This document shows positions 38,922-47,487 of a DNA stretch of 64,000 nucleotides, in pieces. Positions within the stretch are counted from its first letter, which is position 1, and every line of letters starts with the position of its first letter. The notes beneath the pieces were generated by a model. That model saw nothing but the letters and a program-made list of their open reading frames with translations, had not been told where the DNA came from and did not search any database. The translations under genes were made by a program, and so were the position numbers. Source of the stretch: Persicitalea sp963803495 (GTDB lineage Bacteria; Bacteroidota; Bacteroidia; Cytophagales; Spirosomataceae); assembly GCA_963803495.1 (NCBI GenBank), contig CAWDMP010000001.1, positions 1-64,000 on the forward strand. The letters run 5' to 3'.

Positions 38922-39152
38922 ATGAAATACATAACCGACAACGGGGAATCGCTGGAAGGCGATTCTCCCACTGAGGTCCTGACCGCGCTGCGGGATGGTT
39001 CGAAATTTGAATTCGGGCTGGACCTGGAAGCTTACCTGGATGCGCTGGTGCTGCGCCTTGCGGATTACTACGGGGGGCTGATCACCAGCCGCGACCACGG
39101 CGAGGTCATCGATGAAATGATTACGATCGGTTTTTTGCGACCGGTAGCGTAG
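38922..39152 (+). CDS. Small acidic protein coupled to the amidoligase gene
   Basis: The 76-residue product (MKYITDNGESLEGDSP to FLRPVA) is acidic with no signal peptide or membrane segment. The ATG lies 2 bp after the amidoligase stop, and a strong terminator follows, so these two genes form their own unit. I recognise no family. It could be a substrate, cofactor-binding partner or an unrelated phage protein. Confidence 0.7.
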   Translation: MKYITDNGESLEGDSPTEVLTALRDGSKFEFGLDLEAYLDALVLRLADYYGGLITSRDHGEVIDEMITIGFLRPVA

Positions 39153-39184
39153 AAGGATAATATCAAGTGGTGATACTGTGGAAA

Positions 39185-39219
39185 CCCCGAGGCCGATTGG
39201 CTTCGGGGCTTTTTTTTTG
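39185..39219 (+). terminator. Intrinsic terminator after the amidoligase unit
   Basis: CCCCGAGGCC pairs with GGCTTCGGGG (one G-T pair) around GATT, followed by a run of nine T after CT. GGTCCTTTC follows at 39228-39236, a motif that recurs after three later terminators. Confidence 0.88.
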
Positions 39220-39285
39220 TGAAATCCGGTCCTTTCGGGCCGGTGCATTCTTCCCCAACTTCGCCACAGAATCAATCGAAAACTG

Positions 39286-39600
39286 GTGGCGAAGCAAGTC
39301 GTAAAGCGAAAAGTGGCGATGGCCAGCCTTCGGGCCGACGATGCCCAGGGGCAAGCCTCGGTGCATTCGATACGGTACCGGAAGGTCGACGGCAGCCTGG
39401 GCTACAAGCCGCGGGTGTGCAAGAGCTTCAAGACGCTGCCCGGCACCGGCAAGTACCGCGGCAATGTGAGCCTGAACCACGAGTTCCTGTTCCTGAACCT
39501 GGACGCGCCCGACCGCCCGCCTTTTCGGATTCTAATCGACCTGCTCGTCGAAGTCGACGGCGCGGTGATCGACCACACCAACGGCGACTATTCATGGTAA
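39286..39600 (+). CDS. Small phage protein upstream of the portal gene
   Basis: The frame opens at GTG 39286 (104 residues); ATG 39319 is an alternative start. The N-terminus is basic (AKQVVKRKV) and the C-terminal half reads as beta-rich (FLFLNLDAPDRPPFRILIDLLVEVDGAVIDHTNG). Its stop overlaps the portal start in ATGGTAA, which supports it being a translated phage gene. The position before the portal is where a small terminase or head-joining protein often lies, but I see no terminase motif. Confidence 0.6.
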   Translation: MAKQVVKRKVAMASLRADDAQGQASVHSIRYRKVDGSLGYKPRVCKSFKTLPGTGKYRGNVSLNHEFLFLNLDAPDRPPFRILIDLLVEVDGAVIDHTNGDYSW

Positions 39601-40871
39601 CCCAGCTTTCCTCCAATCTCCTGCTCGTCAACGAGGGGCGGCCCAACACGACCGCCGTGCAGCTCGTGGCCCGCGATACCAGCTTCAGCCCGGCCGGGAT
39701 GACCGCCTACGACCATTTCCAGCACGTGCGCTGGGGCGCGGGCGACAACCAGCCGCAGGTGATGCGACGCCTGATTCAGAACAATACCTCCGTCAGGAGC
39801 CTGCTGGAATCGCTCCGCGACATGATTTATGGCTCAGGCGTCGGGTTCTTTAAGCGCGAGATCGTGGAGGGTAAGATCCAGCTGACGCCGTACACGGACG
39901 CCCGGCTGGAGGAGTGGTCGTTCGCGACCGACCTGCAAGGCTATGTGATCAGCGCCATTAATCAGCGCGTCGACAACGCCAACGTATTCACGCGCTGGCA
40001 GTACGATCCGATCGACGATTGGTTTTACCTCTCGGTTTCCGATTCCTTCAAGACCCGGATCGGCAAGCCCGACAAGGAGCTGATGTACCACGTGAATCCT
40101 TTTTTCGGAGAAATGGCCTACCAATCGCTGGCCAAAACCGACGAGATCGCGCCCTTCAATCCTTTCAACCGCGACGAAAACGTGGCCCGCACGGTGGTGA
40201 TGCAGCACCAAAAGGAGCAGATTCCCGGCCAACCCTTCTACGCTTTCCCCAGCTGGTGGTGCGCCCAGGAAGCCATCGAGTTGGCTAACCTCATTACGGC
40301 TTTTCACAAGAATGGCATCCTGAACGGCTACAATATCAAGTACCTGATCAAGATGCCGCAGGATCACTTCGACCGCGACGGCAACCGCGCGGTCGACGGC
40401 AAGGAAGCCAAGGCGCGTTGGTCGAAGTTCGGCGATAATCTGAGCGGCTGGCTGGCCGGGCAAAAGAACGTCAACAAGACGATGCTCATCAAGTACCTGC
40501 GCGGCTCGGACGGAAAAATGATGGATAACGTCGACGTCGTGCCACTAAAAAACGAGATGTCTGACGACGCCTACGATAAGGTGTGGAACAACGCCAACCA
40601 GGCGATCGCCAACTCGGTGGGTATTCTGCCCACGCTGGCCGGGGTGAAAGCCGGGGCCGGGAACGATTCGGGCTCCCAAATCCGGGTGATGGCCGACTAC
40701 CAGCAACATTTCCGTACGCCCATCCACCGCCACATCGTGCTCATGTCGGTCAACTACGCCCTCAGGATGATGGGCTACCGCGACGTGATCGCGGGCTTCA
40801 AGGAAGTGCAGATCACGACGCTCGACGTCGCGCCCACCGGCGCGCAGGCCGTCATCAACCATGGCCAATAA
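39594..40871 (+). CDS. Phage portal protein
   Basis: From ATG 39594 the product has 425 residues. Length and pattern fit tailed-phage portals: an N-terminal region with conserved-looking RDTSFSPAGMTAYDHF, a central wing region, a long helix-forming stretch (AIELANLITAFHKNGILNGYNIKYLIKMP), and the late ANSVGILPTLAGVKAGAGNDSGSQIRVMADY typical of portal proteins just before the crown. The portal is the 12-subunit ring through which DNA enters and leaves the capsid. The start overlaps the previous gene in ATGGTAA. It is about 20 kb from the capsid and protease genes, an unusual separation. Confidence 0.75.
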   Translation: MVTQLSSNLLLVNEGRPNTTAVQLVARDTSFSPAGMTAYDHFQHVRWGAGDNQPQVMRRLIQNNTSVRSLLESLRDMIYGSGVGFFKREIVEGKIQLTPYTDARLEEWSFATDLQGYVISAINQRVDNANVFTRWQYDPIDDWFYLSVSDSFKTRIGKPDKELMYHVNPFFGEMAYQSLAKTDEIAPFNPFNRDENVARTVVMQHQKEQIPGQPFYAFPSWWCAQEAIELANLITAFHKNGILNGYNIKYLIKMPQDHFDRDGNRAVDGKEAKARWSKFGDNLSGWLAGQKNVNKTMLIKYLRGSDGKMMDNVDVVPLKNEMSDDAYDKVWNNANQAIANSVGILPTLAGVKAGAGNDSGSQIRVMADYQQHFRTPIHRHIVLMSVNYALRMMGYRDVIAGFKEVQITTLDVAPTGAQAVINHGQ

Positions 40872-40884
40872 CGACCTATAGATA

Positions 40885-41847
40885 ATGATAGTAGACGGAG
40901 ACAAATTAAAAGCCCACCTCGGGGGCGTCCAGGCCAAGCTCAACTTCGACACCGTCGAGGGCTTCGTCAAGGTCACCGAGCGCGACTTTCGCCGGATCGT
41001 CGGGAAGGAAATGTACCAATTTCTGGACGACTATTCCGGGGCCCACCCCGATGAGATCGAGCTGGTGAAAGCGGCCGAGGGCTGCGTGGCCTGGGCGGCT
41101 TACGACCTGGCCGTGCCGCACCTGAAACTGCGCGTGGGCGACATGGGCATCATGAAAAACAGCCCGGCCAATACCGTCGCCGTCACGAAGTGGGAGTACG
41201 TCGACCTGCGGGAAGCCAACCTGGCGATGGTGGATATCTACTGGGAGTTTTTCTGGGAGCTGCTGACCGATATCGGTCCGCAGGCCTGGCGCGAGTCGTC
41301 GGCCTACCGTAAGCACAACCAGCAGTTTATTCGGTCCGCCGACGAGCTGTACAAGTACTTGCCACTGGCGGGCCGCAATCGGCGGTTCTTCGACCAGGTG
41401 TCGGAGTACATCCGCCGGGCGGAGCAGCTCTACATTGGCGACCTGCTGACGGAGCAAGTCTACGACGAGCTGAAAGATAGGTGGCAGGACGATGACGTCA
41501 TCCTGACGCCAATGGAAGTGAAACTTATCGAGAAAATCCGGCAGGCGCTGGCCCCATTGGCCATCTACGAAGCCTACCCCTACCTGCCGATCAAGGTCGA
41601 CGAGAACGGCCTGCGCGAAGTGCGGCGCTGGGACGGGACGACCAACGAAACCCTGGCGGCCATGCCGCTCCGGCAGGCCCAGCGCGAGCAACTCTGGAAA
41701 GATGGCCAACTCTACCTGGCCAGGCTCAGGCGCTTTCTCGACCTGAACAGCAGCGAAACGCTCTTCGCCAGCTACTACGCGCTCAACATCGACAACAATC
41801 CTTACGAGGACGAAGACTTTACCGATTCTCCACACATAATTATCTAG
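40885..41847 (+). CDS. Phage protein of the DUF6712 type (possible head-tail adaptor)
   Basis: The 320-residue product is soluble and mostly helical, with an N-terminal FVKVTERDFRRIVGKEMYQFLDDY segment and a middle part rich in aromatic residues. It resembles uncharacterised Bacteroidota prophage proteins (DUF6712 as I recall the family), usually found next to portal genes. It follows the portal by 13 bp and precedes a secreted protein. An adaptor or head-completion role is a guess from position. Confidence 0.55.
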   Translation: MIVDGDKLKAHLGGVQAKLNFDTVEGFVKVTERDFRRIVGKEMYQFLDDYSGAHPDEIELVKAAEGCVAWAAYDLAVPHLKLRVGDMGIMKNSPANTVAVTKWEYVDLREANLAMVDIYWEFFWELLTDIGPQAWRESSAYRKHNQQFIRSADELYKYLPLAGRNRRFFDQVSEYIRRAEQLYIGDLLTEQVYDELKDRWQDDDVILTPMEVKLIEKIRQALAPLAIYEAYPYLPIKVDENGLREVRRWDGTTNETLAAMPLRQAQREQLWKDGQLYLARLRRFLDLNSSETLFASYYALNIDNNPYEDEDFTDSPHIII

Positions 41848-41854
41848 ATCCATT

Positions 41855-44368
41855 ATGAAAAAAATGTTCCTGGGGCTTCTGCTCCTGCTCGGCCAATTGG
41901 CCAGCGCCCAGAACGTCGTCATTTTTCCGAAGGGCGACATTGCCACGGAGCAGTTCGTGCGCTCCTACGTGGATTCGATTCTGCGCTCCAAGCCGGTATC
42001 GCTGCCGCCCACCAATGTAAAGGATGCCTGTGAGCGCGGACCTTACATCGAGACCATCGCCAATATCACTTCCGATAGCCTTTTTGCGCTGTTCGACGGG
42101 AAAGACGTTTTTGGGGTCGACTACCAAATTTTTCACGAGGGTAAGACGATCTACTCTTCTTCAATTCTGCCGCGCTCCAATGTTCTGAAAATCACTTACC
42201 CTACTTTGGCGGGTGGCGAATACACACTTCGCCTGGCGGGTAATACCTGCGTTGGCTCATCCACGCGGCCTTTCACGGTACCGTCGCGCGTAACTGTGCC
42301 CACCACGCCGGTCGCAACGGCACTGCCGCCTTGCGAAGAAGGCCCCGAGGTGCGGCTGGTCTACGATGTTACCAAGAGCAACCTCACCTTCCGCTTTCAT
42401 GCCGCCTCCGTGGAGGGTATGGACTGGAAGATTAACAGCGACCAGGGAACGGTCAGGTCGGGCAGTGTCCGCCCCAGTGAGAATATTATCTCGATTGCTT
42501 ACGACCCGCTCAGCGCGGGCGACTACATACTTACGTTGTCGGGCAACACCTGCCGAGGCAAATCAAAGCCGTTTCGATTCACTGTACCCAAGTCGCTCGT
42601 CGAACGTCTTCCCGGAAAGATCGACCCAGACGACATCATCAAAGTACCGGGCGTGATCGATGCGCCTACGCCCAACGCCCGTCCTGGATTCGAATCGCCA
42701 GATTGGCATTTCGTCGCGCGGACTGACACCCAGTACCTCGACATAGAAATCAAGGGCTCGCCTGGGAAATGGCTGATCTACGACATCGCCCCCACAAAAG
42801 CGCCCGCAGGGCACGAAGAGCGCTATTTCGTTAATGGCGTGATGGTGAAAGGTCGGCTGAACGGCTACAAGTACGAGAGCAATGGTGTGCTGGACGTAGT
42901 GAAACATTTCGTCAAAATTTCGCTTCCCAGCCTAGGCTACTGGCAGAACGACAATATCCGAGACGGTGGCTGGACATTCAGCCCCCGATCTGATGTCGGC
43001 TGCCAGGCAATTATCTTCTTTTCTTCGGACGACAACAAGCCAGGGTTACAATGGCTCGACCCAACCCCGAGCTGGTACCGAGGTACGCACGTGGTTAGCT
43101 GGCCAACCGCCGCCCCGGCAATGAGCCTGCCCGACCAAAAGTACATGATGTTCGATTTTCGTGCTTCTGGCGTAAGCGATGCTCAACGCATGGCGCGTGG
43201 CGAGACGTTCACCCCTTCCAATCCCGATAACGAACTGCGAAATTTCTACTGCCTGAATACAGACGATGCCAATATCGAGGACATCAATGGCAGCCGGGAA
43301 GATTTCCGACGCTACGCAGATCGCATTCCGCTTATGGCTACCCTGTCTTTTCAATTCGGCGAGTCGGCGCGTGGCGTACCTGATGTGTCGGACCGGCAAC
43401 GCTGGTTCGTCGAGCGGCTCTACGAGCGCTACAAAGAGGCTGGACGAAAAAAATTCTTACTGTCGGCTGGCTATGGTGGCTATGACTACGAGGCGAGTGG
43501 CCAGTGGCCCAGCCCCTACAACAACGTAAGCCTGGCGGATGCACGACTACGCTATTCTGGCAATGTGGAAGATATTTTTTCAAGGGATAAATACCTGAGT
43601 TTTTTTCGCGGGAAAATGAACACGATACTCCTAAAAAACTACGAAACGGATGGCTTGAACCCCTTTTCCAATCTACTCCGAGTTGCGAAATACGAATCGG
43701 TTCGCGCGGCTGGTTTCCTCGGGATCGAGTTCGGCTGGCACCTTAGCGAGCATGTTGGCGTGATCGGGTTCGTGCGCGGCTTCGGATGGCAGCATGAGTT
43801 GCCGGCTGGCGGCACGGCGATCGTCCAAGGCATGAGCGCTACCAATTTCGACGACGCCCTGGCCAATGGCTTCGCGTCGTTATGGTGGGGCGACGGATTT
43901 CGCGTGTGGGATGGGCAAGCCGAGCGTGGCTATGACCCCGCGACGGTATGGCGGGAGGGAGATTATTACGGTGCACGCACAGTAACGCTGTCGGGCAACG
44001 CCCAACTCACCGGTTCTGGCAGCGATCGCTACCCTGTGGAACCTGATATCGCTCTGGACGGAAAATACATCTCGGCCACACTCTACGCCAAGTGCGCCGC
44101 TACTGAGGGCGCGCCGATTCGCTACAACGCGTTCACCGTTGCCGGGACTTCGTACATCGCCGAGCCTGATGGAGCGGATGCGCTGGTGGCCAACTCCCAA
44201 AAGCGGGGCATTTGCTCTATCCGCATAAAGGGGAAGGCTGCCACGCTGGTTTACTGGAATCCTTACGCCGGAAACGTCTGGACAAAATTCGAGACAATGA
44301 TCGAAGGGAAGGTCTTTGGCGGGTGGGTTTTCGGCCGGAGAATCTATGTGGCGAACGTAACGATATAG
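41855..44368 (+). CDS. Large secreted phage-encoded protein with duplicated Ig-like domains
   Basis: The 837-residue product has a Sec signal peptide (residues 1-19, ending ASAQ). Two homologous modules of about 85 residues follow (59-143 and 160-245), each starting with Cys-Glu-x-Gly-Pro and ending GNTCxGxSxPFTVP-like, which suggests a disulfide-linked beta sandwich. Residues about 270-420 form another beta-rich region. The rest (ERLYERYKEAGRKKFLLSAGYGG to GFASLWWGDGFRVWDG) has aromatic-rich, barrel-like segments reminiscent of glycoside hydrolases, but I cannot place it in a family. A secreted protein of this size between portal and lysis genes is unusual; it may act on or decorate the host surface. 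Confidence 0.7.
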   Translation: MKKMFLGLLLLLGQLASAQNVVIFPKGDIATEQFVRSYVDSILRSKPVSLPPTNVKDACERGPYIETIANITSDSLFALFDGKDVFGVDYQIFHEGKTIYSSSILPRSNVLKITYPTLAGGEYTLRLAGNTCVGSSTRPFTVPSRVTVPTTPVATALPPCEEGPEVRLVYDVTKSNLTFRFHAASVEGMDWKINSDQGTVRSGSVRPSENIISIAYDPLSAGDYILTLSGNTCRGKSKPFRFTVPKSLVERLPGKIDPDDIIKVPGVIDAPTPNARPGFESPDWHFVARTDTQYLDIEIKGSPGKWLIYDIAPTKAPAGHEERYFVNGVMVKGRLNGYKYESNGVLDVVKHFVKISLPSLGYWQNDNIRDGGWTFSPRSDVGCQAIIFFSSDDNKPGLQWLDPTPSWYRGTHVVSWPTAAPAMSLPDQKYMMFDFRASGVSDAQRMARGETFTPSNPDNELRNFYCLNTDDANIEDINGSREDFRRYADRIPLMATLSFQFGESARGVPDVSDRQRWFVERLYERYKEAGRKKFLLSAGYGGYDYEASGQWPSPYNNVSLADARLRYSGNVEDIFSRDKYLSFFRGKMNTILLKNYETDGLNPFSNLLRVAKYESVRAAGFLGIEFGWHLSEHVGVIGFVRGFGWQHELPAGGTAIVQGMSATNFDDALANGFASLWWGDGFRVWDGQAERGYDPATVWREGDYYGARTVTLSGNAQLTGSGSDRYPVEPDIALDGKYISATLYAKCAATEGAPIRYNAFTVAGTSYIAEPDGADALVANSQKRGICSIRIKGKAATLVYWNPYAGNVWTKFETMIEGKVFGGWVFGRRIYVANVTI

Positions 44369-44372
44369 CCCA

Positions 44373-44765
44373 ATGTGGATAGCTCAAAAATTCCAAACCA
44401 TCGCTCTGGTCGTGCTGACGGTCCTGACGCTGGGCTTCCTGGTGATGGTGTATCGGTGCAGCACGTACAAAAGCCCTCCACTGGAACCCAAGCAAGTCTC
44501 CGATTCAGCCAAATTATTAATCGAAGTGTATGAAACATCGCAGGTTAAATTCGACACCAACGCCCGGCGCGTGTATCGCGGTGATCCTGGGATTGATGCT
44601 ATCCGCGACAGCCTTAGCGCAACAGTTGCCCGCGCCGTCGCGGACAGCCTACGAGTCCGCGCTGCTCGACAGTACCTACCTGTACCTCCAGCTCAAACCG
44701 CTGTACCGCCAGCTCCAAAAAGTCCACGAAGTAGAGCACAAGGAAAATCTACAACTCAGGACTGA
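44373..44765 (+). CDS. Small membrane-anchored protein, candidate inner-membrane spanin subunit
   Basis: The 130-residue product has one hydrophobic segment near the N-terminus (about 9-28) followed by a charged helical region and a Pro-rich tail (PVPPAQTAVPPAPKSPRS). It overlaps the next gene by 236 bp in another frame. Placement directly ahead of holin-like and lysin-like genes, and the nested layout, recall Rz/Rz1 spanin pairs. The heavy Pro tail is more Rz1-like. Which of the two proteins plays which role is unresolved. Confidence 0.6.
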   Translation: MWIAQKFQTIALVVLTVLTLGFLVMVYRCSTYKSPPLEPKQVSDSAKLLIEVYETSQVKFDTNARRVYRGDPGIDAIRDSLSATVARAVADSLRVRAARQYLPVPPAQTAVPPAPKSPRSRAQGKSTTQD

Positions 44766-44925
44766 AAACGCAATGCTCGTACAGCAGAAAGCCATCGACA
44801 AGCAAACGATGGACGAGACTGTAGCCCGGTGCGAGCGGAAATTGAAGTGGGCGAAAGTCTGGGGGAATGTGAAAACAGTCGGGGCCGTCGTCGGGACGGT
44901 CTTCGTCGCAACAAAAGTGAAATGA
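44530..44925 (+). CDS. Exported coiled-coil protein overlapping the preceding gene, candidate spanin partner
   Basis: The 131-residue product begins MKHRRLN, has a signal-peptide-like segment (IAVILGLMLSATALAQ), a coiled coil (about 55-105, LYRQLQKVHEVEHKENLQLRTEN) and a weakly hydrophobic C-terminus (VKTVGAVVGTVFVA). The first 236 bp are shared with the previous gene in a different frame, and its stop overlaps the next ATG (ATGA at 44922). Both frames have good starts. This architecture is what a periplasm-spanning lysis protein would look like, but no known spanin family is recognised. Confidence 0.6.
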   Translation: MKHRRLNSTPTPGACIAVILGLMLSATALAQQLPAPSRTAYESALLDSTYLYLQLKPLYRQLQKVHEVEHKENLQLRTENAMLVQQKAIDKQTMDETVARCERKLKWAKVWGNVKTVGAVVGTVFVATKVK

Positions 44926-45395
44926 CTATCTCTTTCAAATTGACACTGGTGCTTTTGAACGCACTGCTGGGCGGGACGCTTCTCACCCAGGCTTATGTGC
45001 TGGGCATATTTCCAGATAAGTACTTCACTCTGGCTGCGGTCGGGTACGGCATTACGTCCAACATTGTCATCCTGGCCTACCAGATTTCCGTGACGTACCG
45101 CCGCATCGGGGAAGGGGATCTTACGGTAAAGCCACTCAATAAGTACTCCTGGATCGCGATGGCAAGCCAAACCCTCGCCGGAGCCGGGCTAAGTTTCCTG
45201 CTTAGCGGCGTGTACCGCGCCATGACTTTGGGCGATGGTTTTATGGGCTACAAGTATAGCGAGGGTTGGGAAATTTTTCTTGGCGTCGCCATTGGGCTGG
45301 GTACGATGTATTGGCTCAGCCCGGACGTCCGAAAACTCATCCAAGAGAGCATGCTGGCTAAACTGATCAAAAAATTCTTTGGTAAAAATGAATAA
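44922..45395 (+). CDS. Four-helix membrane protein, holin candidate
   Basis: From ATG 44922 (ATGA overlap with the previous stop) the product has 157 residues and four hydrophobic segments (LTLVLLNALLGGTLLTQ, YFTLAAVGYGITSNIVILAY, WIAMASQTLAGAGLSFLLSGVY, WEIFLGVAIGLGTMYWL), ending in a basic Lys-rich tail (KLIKKFFGKNE). Small size, multiple membrane helices, charged C-terminus and position in the presumed lysis block make it a holin candidate. A longer frame from 44829 is part of the previous gene in another register. Confidence 0.6.
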   Translation: MTISFKLTLVLLNALLGGTLLTQAYVLGIFPDKYFTLAAVGYGITSNIVILAYQISVTYRRIGEGDLTVKPLNKYSWIAMASQTLAGAGLSFLLSGVYRAMTLGDGFMGYKYSEGWEIFLGVAIGLGTMYWLSPDVRKLIQESMLAKLIKKFFGKNE

Positions 45396-46110
45396 GCTCA
45401 CCCACATCCTGGAACTGCTTTTTGGCATTTGGAAGGTAATCGAGCCCTACGCTCTGGGCACCATGCCCTACGTTGGCCTTATTATCGCCATCGTGTACGG
45501 TAAGACAGTGCACGATTATATTCAGACTATTCCCGGCGCGGCCCGCAAACGACATTGGCTCCGAAGGGTGGGTTTCAATTTGGGCTTTATGGTGATTGTG
45601 ATATTCCGCGTTCACGATCCCTTCAACCTCCAACTGTCGATGGGAGGAGCATTTTTTATGCTGATCGTGCTGAAATCCATCGAGATGAGGGCCGACACCA
45701 GGTACTACAAAAAGAACTACATCGCCACGTTCTTTTTCGAATCAACGGGCAAGACGATGGATGAAGCCAAGCCTTTCGACATCGTGGCGTTTTTGATTTT
45801 GATGCGCCAACTAAAAACGATGGTTGTGGGCAACCTGAAAGTCGAGCTGCTCGACGATCGGCCGGGCGTGGTGGCCAGGCTTAAATTCACTTTTCTGGAA
45901 GACGACGATTTTCCCTACCAATGGCACCAGTTCGTGGAAATGACGCAGGCGATATCGGGTATCGTCCGGGTGAATGGGAAGCTGGTCGAATGGGGAGCCT
46001 GGGTGCGGATCGAGGAGAATCAGGTTCACAACGTGAGTGGCACCAAGGGCTCCGAGGCGCTCAGCGAGTTTTACGAAATCGAGCTTTTACCTTCAACTTC
46101 AATCTGTTAA
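45388..46110 (+). CDS. Membrane-anchored protein of unknown function in the lysis block
   Basis: From ATG 45388, overlapping the previous stop, the product has 240 residues. Two or three hydrophobic segments lie in the first 95 residues (YVGLIIAIVYGKTV, FNLGFMVIVIFRV, MGGAFFMLIVLK), followed by a soluble beta-rich domain (NLKVELLDDRPGVVARLKFTFLEDDDFPYQWHQFV). The tight overlap with the holin candidate and with the following lysin-like gene places it in the same unit. It could be a second holin or a membrane tether; the family is not recognised. Confidence 0.6.
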   Translation: MNKLTHILELLFGIWKVIEPYALGTMPYVGLIIAIVYGKTVHDYIQTIPGAARKRHWLRRVGFNLGFMVIVIFRVHDPFNLQLSMGGAFFMLIVLKSIEMRADTRYYKKNYIATFFFESTGKTMDEAKPFDIVAFLILMRQLKTMVVGNLKVELLDDRPGVVARLKFTFLEDDDFPYQWHQFVEMTQAISGIVRVNGKLVEWGAWVRIEENQVHNVSGTKGSEALSEFYEIELLPSTSIC

Positions 46111-46590
46111 ATGGAGATCCTGCAAAAAAGAGTAAAACGCGGTAAGAACAGTACGCTGAGCATCTTGTACGTGGATGGCGTCAAGCGGGGTTACGTGGTG
46201 GAAGACAAAGATCGGGACTTGCACTCGACGATGACCTTGGCCCAAATCAAGGCGATCAAAGTGCATTCCCAAACGGCAATCCCAACGGGGCGGTACCAAA
46301 TCGTGCTGCACTTCTCGGATGGCATGAAACGATGGGTGGCGATGTTCCTGGGCGTTCTGGGCTTTTCCTACATCTATATGCACATCGGAAACTGGATCAA
46401 AGATACCAAGGGTTGCGTGTTGCCCGGCCTATCGTGGGGCTTCGAGAATGGTGAGTACTGCGTCCGTAATAGCTCAAAGCTTTTTGAACCGCTGCTCGGT
46501 GAGATTCGGGTAGCAATCAAGAGCGGCGAAGAAGTGTGGTATACGATTGAGCAGGCGTACGAGGATGGGGCGGGGCGATTGTTGGTTTAA
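46111..46590 (+). CDS. DUF5675-like protein, candidate cell-wall lytic enzyme
   Basis: The 159-residue product contains IPTGRYQIVLHFS (57-69) and HIGNWIKDTKGCVLPG (91-106). A His and a Cys eleven residues apart in HxGN-DTxGC recall L,D-transpeptidase-like catalytic pairs. As I recall the family, DUF5675 proteins occur in prophages and secretion loci of Bacteroidota and are suspected to act on peptidoglycan. It starts directly after the previous stop, following holin-like genes, where an endolysin is expected. No other lysin is visible in the window. Confidence 0.65.
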   Translation: MEILQKRVKRGKNSTLSILYVDGVKRGYVVEDKDRDLHSTMTLAQIKAIKVHSQTAIPTGRYQIVLHFSDGMKRWVAMFLGVLGFSYIYMHIGNWIKDTKGCVLPGLSWGFENGEYCVRNSSKLFEPLLGEIRVAIKSGEEVWYTIEQAYEDGAGRLLV

Positions 46591-46605
46591 ATTTAGCTTA
46601 TCAAT

Positions 46606-47487
46606 ATGAAACTAATCACCATCAACGGCCAGGAATTCAGCCTGCCGGAGGCCTGGACGGAGGTCGATGCGAAGTTGCTGCCGCAGCTGCTGCGGTTGAT
46701 CTACGTGCTTCCCGCCAACGGCAGCACCTACCACGAGCTGCTGCGGCTTTTGCTGGGCTATTCGCCCAAGGGCTGGACCAAGCTCATGAATCACTTCTTC
46801 AGTCCGAAGCGGACCGAAGCCCAGCGCGACGCCAGCGCCCATGCTCTGGCCGAGCTGCTGCGGCTGGTGGATTGGATGTGGACCGGGGAGCTGACGCGTC
46901 GGCCGATGTTGTATTTGCGGGTCGGGCTCGATGATCAGTCGTGGCAATTGTTCGACGAGGGCTTCAAGTCGATGAGTTTCGGCGAGCTGACGGATGCCTA
47001 CATTCACGCCCAGGCGTTCATCAAGCAACTGGTACCCGGCGACGAGCGGCTCGACCTGTTGGTGGCCACGATCTGTCGGCCGGTGCGCCCGATCCGGGAA
47101 GCGCAAGATTCCCAATGGGATGGCGACTACCGGGAGCCTTACAACGAGCACCGCGCGGCGATTCGGGCCAAGGAGCTGCGCGACCGCTACGCCGAAGAGA
47201 AAGTCATTATTCTGATGTATTACCTCGGGACGCTGAAGGAATTCTTGGGTAGTTTCGATATCTACGACGATGGGGCCGTTGGCCCTACGCCTGAGGAGGA
47301 CTATCCCGGCCAGAATATGTTGAAAAACCAGCACCTGCTGTCGGAAAAGCACATTTTCGGCGGCATGAAAGAAACCAAGGCGGCCAACGCCCACGAAGTG
47401 TTCCAGTTTCTGGAAGAGCACAGCAAGGACATGCGGGCCGAAGCTGAACGCAACCGTGCGGCCAACGCCGCCCAAAACCAAAACTGA
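46606..47487 (+). CDS. Phage protein of unknown function, tail region
   Basis: The 293-residue product begins MKLITINGQEFSLPEAW and is rich in helix, with conserved-looking RPMLYLRVGLDDQSWQLFDEGFKSMSFGELTDAYIHAQAF and a charged, Ala-Asn-rich C-terminus. It overlaps the next gene by one base (TGATG). Position ahead of tail genes suggests a tail-assembly factor, but the sequence does not show it. Confidence 0.55.
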   Translation: MKLITINGQEFSLPEAWTEVDAKLLPQLLRLIYVLPANGSTYHELLRLLLGYSPKGWTKLMNHFFSPKRTEAQRDASAHALAELLRLVDWMWTGELTRRPMLYLRVGLDDQSWQLFDEGFKSMSFGELTDAYIHAQAFIKQLVPGDERLDLLVATICRPVRPIREAQDSQWDGDYREPYNEHRAAIRAKELRDRYAEEKVIILMYYLGTLKEFLGSFDIYDDGAVGPTPEEDYPGQNMLKNQHLLSEKHIFGGMKETKAANAHEVFQFLEEHSKDMRAEAERNRAANAAQNQN

